Below the pieces are notes generated by a model, which saw only the letters and a program-made list of their open reading frames with translations, had not been told where the DNA came from and did no database searches. A program made the translations under genes and the position numbers. Positions 34,003 to 46,502 of a DNA stretch of 64,000 bases are shown here, piece by piece. Every line of letters begins with the position of its first letter. Positions within the stretch are counted from its first letter, which is position 1. Location of the stretch: positions 1 through 64,000 of the forward strand of contig NZ_JAPDOD010000040.1 in the NCBI RefSeq assembly GCF_027587205.1. The letters run 5' to 3'. The stretch is from Solirubrobacter ginsenosidimutans (GTDB taxonomy: Bacteria; Actinomycetota; Thermoleophilia; Solirubrobacterales; Solirubrobacteraceae).

Positions 34003-35258
34003 ACATCGCGGATATCAGGCGCAAGAAGCCGCCCCCCGAGGCGCCCGGGATCTTCACGCCGGAGCTGCTGGACCGCTGCATCTCATGCGGGTTCTGCCTT
34101 CCCGCCTGCCCGACGTATGAGTCGACCGGCGTCGAGACGTCATCGCCGCGTGGGCGCATCAATCTGATGCGGGCGCTCGAGACGGGGCTGCTGCCCGCCG
34201 ACGATCCCACGGTCCTCGAGGAGTCCTCCTTTTGTCTGGGCTGCCGCGCGTGCGAGTCGGTCTGCCCCGCAGGCGTCCAGTACGGCGAGTTGCTCGAGGA
34301 GTGGCGCGACCATCTCTGGAACGGACGGCGCCGGCCGTGGCGATTGCGACCGCTGCTCTGGGCCGTGGACTCGCCGCGGCGCGTACGCGCGATGGGGACC
34401 GTCCGCCGGAACGCCGGCCGTGGCGGCGAAGCGCCCGGTCCGGTGAACCTGATGCTCGGCTGCTTTGAGCGGGTCCTGTATCCGCGGGTCAGCCGCGACG
34501 CGCGAGCACTTGCTCCCGAGCTCGCGGCGCCGGCCGCCCAGGGATGCTGTGGTGCGCTGCACGCGCACAACGGCGAGCTGGCGCGCGGCCGGGAGCTGGC
34601 CCTCGAGCTGGGCGAGGCGCTTCCGGGGACGATCGTCTCGACGTCCGGCGGGTGCGCCGCCCACCTGGCGGGTGTCCTCGGCCGCGAACGCGTCAAGGAG
34701 TTCTCGCAGTGGATGGTCGAGCGTTCGCCGGTGCCCACCCGTTTGGAGCCGAGCAAAAACGGCGCTGACTCGGCTACCGGCAACGGCGCGGCAGCCTCAA
34801 AGCCGGCCACCCGCCGGCTGCGGATCGGACTTCAGGACTCCTGTCACCTCCGCAACGGGATGGGCGTCTTCCGCGAGCCGCGCGAGCTGCTCGCGACGCT
34901 CGGCGAGTACATCGAGCTGCCGAGCGCCGCCATCTGCTGCGGCGCGGCGGGTTCGTACTCGGTCCTTCGCCCCAAAGACAGCGCACGCGTGCTGGACCCG
35001 CATCTCGACGAGATCGCCGCCGCGGACCTCGACGTGATCGTCGTGGTCAACGCAGGCTGCTATCGGCAGCTCGAGCAGGGCATCAAGCGCCGCAAGCTGC
35101 GAACACGCGTGATCCACATCGCCGAGTTGCTGGCCGAGAGCGACGCCGGTCCGAATGAGTCATCGAACGGCCATGGCGAGGTCGCTCCAGCGATCGTCGT
35201 GACGCAGGTCCACGCTGGGCTCGAGCAGGCGCCGCAGCTCCCGGCGCGCACCCCTTGA
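33999..35258 (+). CDS. glcF: GlcF-type iron-sulfur subunit
   Basis: A 419-residue protein. Two ferredoxin-like clusters near the N-terminus, CISCGFCLPACP and CLGCRACESVCP, are followed by two CCG domains (QGCCGALHAHNGELARG and AICCGAAGSYSVL). It would pass electrons from the GlcD flavin to the quinone pool. The C-terminal tail of about 35 residues is low-complexity. Lies between GlcD and the lactate permease. Confidence 0.9.
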   Translation: MNIADIRRKKPPPEAPGIFTPELLDRCISCGFCLPACPTYESTGVETSSPRGRINLMRALETGLLPADDPTVLEESSFCLGCRACESVCPAGVQYGELLEEWRDHLWNGRRRPWRLRPLLWAVDSPRRVRAMGTVRRNAGRGGEAPGPVNLMLGCFERVLYPRVSRDARALAPELAAPAAQGCCGALHAHNGELARGRELALELGEALPGTIVSTSGGCAAHLAGVLGRERVKEFSQWMVERSPVPTRLEPSKNGADSATGNGAAASKPATRRLRIGLQDSCHLRNGMGVFREPRELLATLGEYIELPSAAICCGAAGSYSVLRPKDSARVLDPHLDEIAAADLDVIVVVNAGCYRQLEQGIKRRKLRTRVIHIAELLAESDAGPNESSNGHGEVAPAIVVTQVHAGLEQAPQLPARTP

Positions 35259-35318
35259 CTGCCGGCGAATCGTTTCGCATGAAGGTCGTCTCGTAACAGC
35301 GGGACCGAGAGGAAAGCG

Positions 35319-36989
35319 ATGTACAAGCAAGTCCTGGATCCGGTGTCCCATTCGCTGGGACTGACGGCGATCTTCGCCGTTCTGCCACTGCTGACGTTGT
35401 TCGTGCTGCTGGGCGGCTTGCGTATGAAGGCCCACTGGGCCTCGCTGATCGCCCTGGGCGTGGCGGTGATGGTGGCGATCGTGGTCTACAGCATGCCGAT
35501 CGGGCAGACGCTCGACGCCGGCGCCGAGGGTGTGGCGTTCGGCTTTTTCCCGATCATGTGGATCGTCATCAACGCGCTGTGGATCTTCCACATGACGGAG
35601 AAGACCGGAGACTTCGCCGTCTTGCGCCGCGCGTTCAGCTCGGTCTCCAACGACCAGCGTGTGCAGGTGGTCATCATCGCCTTCTGCTTCGGCGCCCTGC
35701 TCGAGGCGCTCGCCGGCTTCGGCACGCCGATCGCGATCTGCTCGGTGATGTTGGTGGGCGTGGGCTTCACGCCGATTAAGGCGGTGGTGTTGGCGCTGGT
35801 GGCCGACACCGCGCCCGTCGCGTTCGGCGGCATCGCGATCCCGATCACGACGCTGGCCTCGGTGACAGGGTTGCCCAAGGAGGAGCTCAGCCAGATGATC
35901 GGACGCCAGATGCTGCCGCTGGCGATCCTCGTGCCCTTCATCCTCATCTACATGGTCGACGGCCGCCGCGGCGTGCGCGAGACCTGGCCCGCGGCACTGG
36001 TGGCCGGCGGCGTGTTCGGGGTCGTGCAGCTCGGGACCTCGAACTTCATCTCCCCTGAGCTCACGAACATCTTCGCCGCGCTCGCCGCGGCCGCCGCGCT
36101 GGTCGCCCTATTGCACGTGTGGGCGCCCAAGGTCCACGAGGGCAGCACCGTGCGCCCGGCTACACCCGTACGTCCGGTGATCGCCGGCGCCGCCCACACC
36201 GACGCCGCGCTCGAGCGACGGTTGGCCGCCGACGAAGGCCGGCCGCTGAGTACGCGCGCGACGCTTCGCGCGTTCGCGCCCTACATGATCATCATCGGCG
36301 TACTCGGCGTGAGCAGTCTGCACGCCGTCGCCCGGCAGTTCGACAAGGCCACCACGCTCTTCGCCTGGCCTGGCCTGCACGTGTTCAACGCGGGTGGCGA
36401 GCCGCTGTCGAGCGAGATCTTCAAGCTCAACTGGCTGACGGCCCCAGGCAACCAGTTGTTCGTCTGCGGGCTACTGACCGCCGCGGTTCTCGGCGTCGCT
36501 CCCCGTCAGGCGGTGGAGGTCTTCGTCTCAACGGTCGTGAAGCTTCGCTGGGCGATCGTGACCGTCTGCTCGGTGCTCGCGCTCGCCTACGTGATGAACC
36601 TCTCGGGGCAGACGATCACGCTGGGCATGTGGATGGCGGGAGCCGGCGCGGCGTTCGCGTTCCTGTCGCCGATCGTCGGCTGGTTCGGCACGGCGGTCAC
36701 CGGCTCGGACACCTCGGCGAACTCGCTGTTCGGGGGCCTGCAGGTGTCCGCCGCCCACCAGTCCCATCTCTCCGCAACGCTGCTGGCCGCCGCCAATAGC
36801 TCCGGGGGCGTGATGGGCAAGATGATCTCGCCTCAGAACCTGGCCATCGGAGCGGCGGCGGTGGGCCTCACCGGCAAGGAAGGCGACATCTTCCGCAAGG
36901 TCATCGGCTGGAGCATTCTCCTTGTTCTGATCATGGCCGTGCTCGTGTGGCTGCAGTCCACGAACGTGCTGTCGTGGATGGTGCCGTAG
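35319..36989 (+). CDS. lctP: L-lactate permease, LctP family
   Basis: A 556-residue membrane protein with 12 or more helices. The signature segment GFGTPIAICSVMLVGVGFTP, ending in a helix, and TGSDTSANSLFGGLQ near residue 470 are typical of LctP/LldP. It imports lactate or glycolate by proton symport. It is directly downstream of glcDF (60 bp), with Shine-Dalgarno GAGAGGAAAG, so the three genes form a lactate uptake and oxidation unit. Confidence 0.93.
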   Translation: MYKQVLDPVSHSLGLTAIFAVLPLLTLFVLLGGLRMKAHWASLIALGVAVMVAIVVYSMPIGQTLDAGAEGVAFGFFPIMWIVINALWIFHMTEKTGDFAVLRRAFSSVSNDQRVQVVIIAFCFGALLEALAGFGTPIAICSVMLVGVGFTPIKAVVLALVADTAPVAFGGIAIPITTLASVTGLPKEELSQMIGRQMLPLAILVPFILIYMVDGRRGVRETWPAALVAGGVFGVVQLGTSNFISPELTNIFAALAAAAALVALLHVWAPKVHEGSTVRPATPVRPVIAGAAHTDAALERRLAADEGRPLSTRATLRAFAPYMIIIGVLGVSSLHAVARQFDKATTLFAWPGLHVFNAGGEPLSSEIFKLNWLTAPGNQLFVCGLLTAAVLGVAPRQAVEVFVSTVVKLRWAIVTVCSVLALAYVMNLSGQTITLGMWMAGAGAAFAFLSPIVGWFGTAVTGSDTSANSLFGGLQVSAAHQSHLSATLLAAANSSGGVMGKMISPQNLAIGAAAVGLTGKEGDIFRKVIGWSILLVLIMAVLVWLQSTNVLSWMVP

Positions 36990-37195
36990 TGGTCGCCAGG
37001 ATCGCGGCTGCCGAGCCTTGTGGTCGGCGACGCATCGGCGTACTCTCAGAGACATCGGGGTCTCGTGGACTCGCCCTGCGGGCGGGGCTGCGCGGCAACG
37101 CGGCAGAGAGCAAGGTGCGCTCACGGCGGCGCCGTTCGGCGGGACGCGAGCGCGGTTGCAGCAATCGCAACGCTCTTCGAATCCGCGAGGTCGTC

Positions 37196-37264
37196 ATGGC
37201 GAAAGCATCTTCCGGCCGAGTCCCCGTCTCCCGCTGCCGACTGACGCCGGAGCGCGAGCGATGA
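37196..37264 (+). CDS. Possible 22-residue leader peptide before the GltD-like gene
   Basis: In the 271-bp gap after lctP, an ATG with GAGG 5 bp upstream opens a 22-codon frame that ends in TGA overlapping the next gene's ATG (ATGA). It could be a translated coupling peptide, or chance. The rest of the gap (36990-37195) shows no gene or clear terminator. Confidence 0.2.
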   Translation: MAKASSGRVPVSRCRLTPERER

Positions 37265-38894
37265 CGTCGCTGCGACCCGACGTCGCGCAGCTGCCGGATC
37301 TCCTGCATGGGCACGCGCGCGCCGGTGCGGTGCGCGAGCGCCGTCCGGAGTACGTCGATCTGCTCCCGCCCTGCAATGCGGGCTGCCCGGCCGGAGAGGA
37401 TATCCAGGGCTGGCTCGCCCACATGCAGGCGGACGAGCCCGAACTGGCGTGGCGCGCGCTGACGGCCGACAATCCCTTCGCCGCCATCCACGGGCGAGTC
37501 TGCTACCACCCGTGCGAGAGCGTCTGCAACCGGGCCAACCTCGACAGCGCGGTCTCGATCCATTCGGTGGAGCGGTACCTGGGCGACCTGGCGCTCGAGC
37601 GGCAATGGCGCTTCGAGCCGCCGCCCGCGCCCAGCGGCAAGCGCGTGCTCGTGATCGGCGCGGGCCCGAGCGGGCTGTCGGCGGCGTACCACCTTGCCCG
37701 GCTCGGCCACGCGGTCGAGATTCGCGATGCTGGGCCCGAGCCCGGCGGGATGATGCGCTACGGCATCCCCGCCTACCGGTTGCCGCGCGACGTGCTCAGC
37801 GGCGAGCTCGAGCGGATCGCTGCGATGGGGGTGCGCTTCACCGCCAACCACGTGGTCTCCGATCTCGACGCGGAGCGGCGCGAGGGCGCCTTCGACGCCG
37901 TGTTCGTCGCGGTCGGCGCGCATCTGTCGAAGCGGGTGGAGATTCCCGCTGTGGACGCGGGGCCAATCGTGGATGCGGTGTCGTTCCTGCGCGATGTGGC
38001 ATCGGGCGAACACCCGGTGATCGGGCGTCGCGTCGCCGTCTACGGCGGCGGCAACACGGCGATGGACGCCGCGCGGACCGCACGCCGCCTCGGCGCGGAG
38101 GAGACGCTGGTCGTCTACCGCCGCACCCGTGAGCAGATGCCGGCGCTCGAGGAGGAGGCGCTAGACGCCGAGCGGGAAGGGATCCGGCTCAACTGGCTGC
38201 GGACGATCAAGACGTTCGAGGGCCCGGAACTCAGCGTCGAGGTGATGGAGCTCGACGACTCCGGCTTCCCCCAGCCGACCGGACGCTTTGAGACGCTCGC
38301 GGCTGACACGGTGATCCTGGCGCTCGGCCAGGAGACCGACACCGGCTTCATGCGAACCGTGCCCGGCGTGGAGTTCGACCGCGACGGGACCGTGCAGGTA
38401 TCGAACGCGATGATGACGGGCGCTGCGGGCGTCTTCGCGGGCGGGGACATGGTGCCCAGCGAGCGCACGGTGACGATCGGCGTGGGCCATGGCAAGCGGG
38501 CGGCACGAGAGATCGACGCGTGGCTCCGCGACCTGGACGGGGAGCGGCCGCCGAAGCACCCGGTCGCCACTTACGAGATGCTGAACCTGTGGTACTTCGG
38601 CGACGCCGCCCGCCGGCGGCAGCCCGAGGTCGAGCCAGCCGACCGCGTCGCCGCCTTCGGCGAGGTGGTCGGCGGTCTCTCGGCCAAGGACGCCAAGTTC
38701 GAGTCGCACCGATGCCTGTCATGCGGAAACTGCATCGAGTGCGACGGCTGCCTCGGAGCCTGCCCCGAGGATGCCGTGATCAAGCTCGGCAAGGGCCACG
38801 GCTACGAGTTCAACTATGGCAACTGCACGGGGTGCGGGGCCTGCTACGAGCAGTGCCCGGTGCACTCGATCGAGATGACCCCGGAGCCGAAGTG

Positions 38895-38895
<1 letters not shown>
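37261..38895 (+). CDS. GltD-like NAD(P)H oxidoreductase with ferredoxin domain
   Basis: A 544-residue iron-sulfur flavoprotein. The N-terminal Fer4_20 domain has CNAGCPAGEDIQGWL and CYHPCESVCNR. A glutamate-synthase-small-subunit-like core has VIGAGPSGLSAAYHLARLG and VAVYGGGNTAMDAARTARRL. The C-terminal ferredoxin part has two 4Fe-4S motifs (CIECDGCLGACP, CTGCGACYEQCP). It overlaps the start of nifJ by TGATG. By context it may connect NAD(P)H with the ferredoxin reduced or used by NifJ (inference). Confidence 0.85.
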
Positions 38896-42466
<3,571 letters not shown>

Positions 42467-42467
<1 letters not shown>

Positions 42468-43477
42468 TGGACCTCTCGACCACGTACATGGGCCTCGAGC
42501 TGCGCAACCCGCTCGTGGCATCGGCGTCGCCGCTGTCACACACCGTCGACGGCATCCGGCGGCTGGCCGACGCCGGCGTCGGCGCGGTTGTGCTCTACTC
42601 GCTGTTCGAGGAGCAGCTGCGCGAGCAGGCCGAGCTCGACGCCCGCGTGGCCGACGCGGGCACCGAGAGCTTTGCCGAATCGCTCTCCTACTTTCCCTCC
42701 GCCGCCGACGAGAGCGACGGCCCTGCTCCCTATCTGAGCCTGATCGAACGGGCGGCAGCCGCCGTGGAGATACCAATCATCGCCAGTCTCAACGGCGTCA
42801 CGCCGGAAGGCTGGACCGGCTACGCGCGGGCGATGCAGGACGCCGGCGCCGCCGCGATCGAACTGAACGTCTACTACTTGCCAGGCGATCCGACCATTCC
42901 CGGCCGCGAGGTCGAGCAGCGCTACGTCGACGTGCTCGGACGCGTCAAGGACGCGGTCACCGTGCCGGTGGCGGTCAAGCTCGGCCCGTACTTCAGCTCG
43001 ACCGGCGAGCTCGCGCTCCGGCTGGCCGAGGCCGGGGCTGACGCGCTCGTGCTGTTCAACCGGTTCATGCAGCCCGACATCGACACGGAGAAGCTCGCGG
43101 TCGTGCCCGGCGTTGGGCTCTCGCGCCCGGTCGACGCATTGTTGGCGCGCACGTGGATCGCGCTCCTGCACGGGAGGGTGCGTTGCTCGCTGGCGGCCAC
43201 GACCGGGGTCGAGGATTCCGCCGACGTCGCCAAGTACCTACTCGCGGGCGCGGACGTGGTGATGACTGCTTCTGCACTCCTTCGCCACGGTCCCGACCAC
43301 GCCACCGTACTGCTCGACGGTTTGTCGGCGTGGATGCAGCGAAAGGAATTCGGAGCCGTCGACGAGTTTCGCGGTCTGCTGTCGACGCCGTCCGGCACCG
43401 ACGCGGAGCAACACGAGCGTGCCGGCTACGTCGCCAATCTCCGCGCGGCCAACGTCCGCGCCTACAGCGCGTGGTGA
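42467..43477 (+). CDS. Dihydroorotate dehydrogenase-like protein (nifJ-associated)
   Basis: A 336-residue TIM-barrel flavoprotein of the DHOD family. Start MDLSTTYMGLELRNPLVASA and IIASLNGVTPEGW are visible. ELNVYYLPGDP replaces the usual DHOD core that carries the catalytic Ser/Cys. The protein class often sits next to nifJ, so a role in pyruvimidine synthesis is doubtful; it may be a redox partner. It overlaps nifJ by TGATG and is 6 bp from lutA. Confidence 0.8.
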
Positions 43478-43483
43478 GCTCCG

Positions 43484-44161
43484 ATGCGAGTCGCGCTCTT
43501 CATCACCTGCTTCAACGACACGCTGTTTCCGCAGACGGGGCGCGCGATGGTGTCGCTGCTCGAGCGACTCGGTTGTGACATCGACTTTCCCGAGGCACAG
43601 ACCTGCTGCGGGCAGATGCACACGAACACGGGCTATCGCGACCGGGGGCTGACGTTGGCGCGGCGGTTCGAGCGGGTGTTCGCCGACGCCGACCTGGTGG
43701 TCTCCCCCTCGTCGTCATGCGTCGCGTTCTTGCGCGAGAACGGTGCGGGGCTCGACGGTCGGCTGCTCGAGCTGACCGAGTTCCTGGTCGACCGGCTGGG
43801 ACTGGAGGATGTCGGTGCCACATTCCCGCACAAGGTCACCTTGCACCCCACCTGTCACTCGGTGCGGCTGATGGCGATCGGAGACCGCCCGCGGCGGCTG
43901 CTGGAGCACGTCCGGGGGATCGACCTCGTCGAGTTGGATGACGCGGATGTCTGCTGCGGCTTCGGCGGGACCTTCGCCGTCAAGAACGCGGATACCTCGA
44001 TGGCGATGCTGTCCGACAAGCTGCGCGATCTGCTCAACAGCGGTGCGGAGGTGTGCACGGCGGCGGACAACTCGTGTCTGCTGCACATCGGCGGGGCGCT
44101 CAAACATCAGCGCGCCGGGGTGCGGGTCATGCACCTGGCCGAGATCCTGGCGGCGACATGA
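43484..44161 (+). CDS. lutA: LutA-type (Fe-S)-binding CCG-domain protein
   Basis: A 225-residue protein with two cysteine-rich CCG domains: ITCFNDTLFP with TCCGQMHTNTGY, and LHPTCHS with VCCGFGGTFAVKN. In Bacillus-type lactate utilisation, LutA works with LutB and LutC to oxidise L-lactate to pyruvate. It is the first of three consecutive lut genes here and follows the DHOD-like gene by 6 bp. Confidence 0.92.
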   Translation: MRVALFITCFNDTLFPQTGRAMVSLLERLGCDIDFPEAQTCCGQMHTNTGYRDRGLTLARRFERVFADADLVVSPSSSCVAFLRENGAGLDGRLLELTEFLVDRLGLEDVGATFPHKVTLHPTCHSVRLMAIGDRPRRLLEHVRGIDLVELDDADVCCGFGGTFAVKNADTSMAMLSDKLRDLLNSGAEVCTAADNSCLLHIGGALKHQRAGVRVMHLAEILAAT

Positions 44162-44232
44162 GCCTGGCCAGCGGTCACCGCGCGTCCAGGCGCAGGTTTC
44201 AGGCGTCGCATTGTGTGGAGGATGTCCTATGA
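44158..44232 (+). CDS. Possible 24-residue linking peptide between lutA and lutB
   Basis: A short frame opens with ATG in the lutA stop (ATGA) and closes with TGA in the lutB start (ATGA). This is the only frame covering the 67-bp spacer. lutB also has its own strong Shine-Dalgarno (GGAGG), so the peptide may be chance or may help keep ribosomes loaded. No homology claim. Confidence 0.2.
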   Translation: MSLASGHRASRRRFQASHCVEDVL

Positions 44233-45641
44233 GCGGCTCCGGATTTCCCGCTGCCGCGCGTCGGGAGCTGGCCGACACGCAGATGCGCCGCAACGTGGGC
44301 AAGGCGACGAGCACGATCCGGGCAAGGCGCGCCGCGAGGGTCGCCGAGGTGCCCGATTGGCAGGAGCTGCGGGCCGCCGGCGCCGCGATCAAGACGCGCT
44401 GTATGGCCACGCTGCCCGAGCAGCTGGAGCGGTTGGAGGCATCGGTCACGCGCGCGGGCGGACGGGTACATTGGGCGAACGACGCCGCCGAGTGCCACGC
44501 GATCGTGGGCAGGATCGCCACCGGGCACGGCGCGCGCCAGGTGATCAAGGTCAAGTCGCTCGCCACCGACGAGATCGGTCTCAACGACGGGCTGGCCGCG
44601 CAGGGCATCGAGGCGATCGAAACCGACCTGGCGGAGTTGATCAACCAGCTCGCTCATGACACCTCCTCGCACATCCTCGTGCCGGCGATCCATCGTAACC
44701 GCGCGGAGATCAAGCTGCTGTTCGAGGACACCATTGCGCGTGGTGAGGACCTCGGCTGGGACATCACGGCGATCGCGGACGCCTCGCGCCGCCATCTGCG
44801 CGAGATGTTCCTCACCGTGCCGGTGGCCATCTCCGGAGCGAACTTCGCCGTGGCCGAGACCGGCACGATCGGTGTGGTGGAGTCCGAGGGCAACGGACGG
44901 ATGTGCCTCACGCTCCCGCAGGTGTTGATCACGGTGATGGGGATCGAGAAGGTGCTGGCCGATTGGCGCGATCTCGAGGTGTTCGTGCAGTTGCTGCCGC
45001 GGTCGGCCACCGGCGAGCGGATGAACCCGTACACCTCGCTCTGGACCGGAGTCCATGCCGACCCGCCCGACGGACCGCAGGAGTTCCACCTGGTCCTGCT
45101 CGACAACGGCCGGAGCGACGTGCTGGCCGACGAGGTGGGCCGCCAGGCGCTGCATTGCATCCGCTGCTCGGCCTGCCTGAACTCCTGTCCGGTCTATTCG
45201 CGCGTCGGCGGCCATGCCTACGAGTCGGTCTATCCCGGGCCGATCGGGGCCATCCTGACCCCGCAGCTGCACGGGCTTGAGAACGCAAAGACGTTGCCGT
45301 GGGCGTCGACGTTGTGCGGCGCGTGCTACGAGGTTTGCCCGGTCAAGATCGACATCCCGTCGATCCTCCTTCACCTGCGCGCGCGGGTCGTCCGCGAGCA
45401 CAAGAGCAAGCTGTCGCCTGAGGCGCTGGCCATGGAGGCCATCGGTCGCGTGTTCGGCTCTCAGAAGCGCTATGAGCTGGCGCAGAAGCTCGCGCGGCTG
45501 GGCCGCGGGCCGATCGTCGCGGCTTCGCTTCCGGGCTGGTCGGCGATGCGCGGGCTTCCGCAGGTACCCGATCAGACCTTCCGGGACTGGTGGCGCTCGC
45601 GTCCCCCACAGCCCATGCGCGGGGACGCGCCGGCGCCATGA
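44229..45641 (+). CDS. lutB: LutB-type iron-sulfur protein
   Basis: A 470-residue protein. The N-terminal LUD domain (QMRRNVGKATSTIRARR, then AETGTIGVVESEGNGRM) is followed by two 4Fe-4S motifs, CIRCSACLNSCPVY and CGACYEVCPVKID, and a helical C-terminal tail. Central subunit of the LutABC lactate oxidase. It starts at ATG 44229 behind GGAGG and overlaps lutC by ATGA. Confidence 0.92.
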   Translation: MSGSGFPAAARRELADTQMRRNVGKATSTIRARRAARVAEVPDWQELRAAGAAIKTRCMATLPEQLERLEASVTRAGGRVHWANDAAECHAIVGRIATGHGARQVIKVKSLATDEIGLNDGLAAQGIEAIETDLAELINQLAHDTSSHILVPAIHRNRAEIKLLFEDTIARGEDLGWDITAIADASRRHLREMFLTVPVAISGANFAVAETGTIGVVESEGNGRMCLTLPQVLITVMGIEKVLADWRDLEVFVQLLPRSATGERMNPYTSLWTGVHADPPDGPQEFHLVLLDNGRSDVLADEVGRQALHCIRCSACLNSCPVYSRVGGHAYESVYPGPIGAILTPQLHGLENAKTLPWASTLCGACYEVCPVKIDIPSILLHLRARVVREHKSKLSPEALAMEAIGRVFGSQKRYELAQKLARLGRGPIVAASLPGWSAMRGLPQVPDQTFRDWWRSRPPQPMRGDAPAP

Positions 45642-46303
45642 CCGGCAGCCGCGAGATCATGCTGTCCCGGGTGCGCACGGCGCTGGGGCCGGCGGTCGAG
45701 GCTCCCGAGGTCCCGCGCACCTATAACCAAGCGGGCGCAATGGGTGCCGGCGACGATGCCACGACGCTCGAGTTGTTCTGCGGGCGCGTCGCGGACTACC
45801 GAGCGACCGTGAAGCGCTTGCGCGACGATCAGTTGCCGGACGCACTGGCGGCCGCCTGCGCGCACCGGGGGGTGCGCCGCGTCGCGATCCCGGCCGCGGC
45901 GCCGGCATGGGTCGTCGACGGCGTCGAGTTGGTGCGCGACGAGCCCCCGCTCTCGCATCGCCGGCTGGATGAGCTGGACGGCGTGCTCTCCGGCTGCGCG
46001 CTCGCCATCGCGGAGACCGGGACGATCGTGCTCGACGGGGTGGGCGCCTCGGGCCGGCGCGCCCTCACGCTCGTGCCCGACTACCACCTGTGCGTGGTCA
46101 GATCGGAGGACATCGTCGCGTCCGTGCCGGACGGCATCGCGGCGCTGGAGCAGGTCGCCGCGATGGGGCGGCCGATCACGTTCATCTCGGGCCCGTCGGC
46201 CACCGTTGACATCGAGCTCGTCCGCGTCGAAGGCGTTCACGGACCGCGCACGCTTGACGTGTTCGTCGTCGAGTCGGTCAAGCCGCACTCGACCGGTGAA
46301 TAG
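45638..46303 (+). CDS. lutC: LutC-type LUD-domain protein
   Basis: A 221-residue LUD-domain protein. GCALAIAETGTIVLDG and LTLVPDYHLCVV are the family blocks, ending with FISGPSATVDIELVRVEGVH and GPRTLDVFVVE. Third subunit of the lactate oxidation complex. The start overlaps the lutB stop by ATGA. It is the last gene of the co-directional block from 30587; a 199-bp gap follows before the lipid operon. Confidence 0.92.
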   Translation: MTGSREIMLSRVRTALGPAVEAPEVPRTYNQAGAMGAGDDATTLELFCGRVADYRATVKRLRDDQLPDALAAACAHRGVRRVAIPAAAPAWVVDGVELVRDEPPLSHRRLDELDGVLSGCALAIAETGTIVLDGVGASGRRALTLVPDYHLCVVRSEDIVASVPDGIAALEQVAAMGRPITFISGPSATVDIELVRVEGVHGPRTLDVFVVESVKPHSTGE

Positions 46304-46339
46304 AAAGTGAAGGGGCGACACTTAGCGCCGGAGACCGCA

Positions 46340-46366
46340 CCGCCAACGTGATACTATCGTTGGTGG
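46340..46366. promoter_or_regulatory. 27-bp inverted repeat overlapping a -10-like box (candidate operator)
   Basis: CCGCCAACG and CGTTGGTGG are 9-bp arms with one mismatch (the inner CCAACG/CGTTGG is perfect) around TGATACTAT, which includes a -10-like element. It lies 137 bp before the acyl-CoA dehydrogenase gene. Such an arrangement fits a TetR- or GntR-type repressor site for the lipid operon. No regulator gene for it is visible nearby. Confidence 0.5.
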
Positions 46367-46502
46367 AGTCGTCTGTCGTCGTAGGACGATTCTGGTTGGT
46401 GTTTGCCGCGAAAGTTGACTGCGTCTCCGACCCCCGGACCTCTCAGTTTTTTCGTCGAGCGTCAAGGCTCTCAGCCACACCACCGATGATGAGGGGTTTG
46501 CC

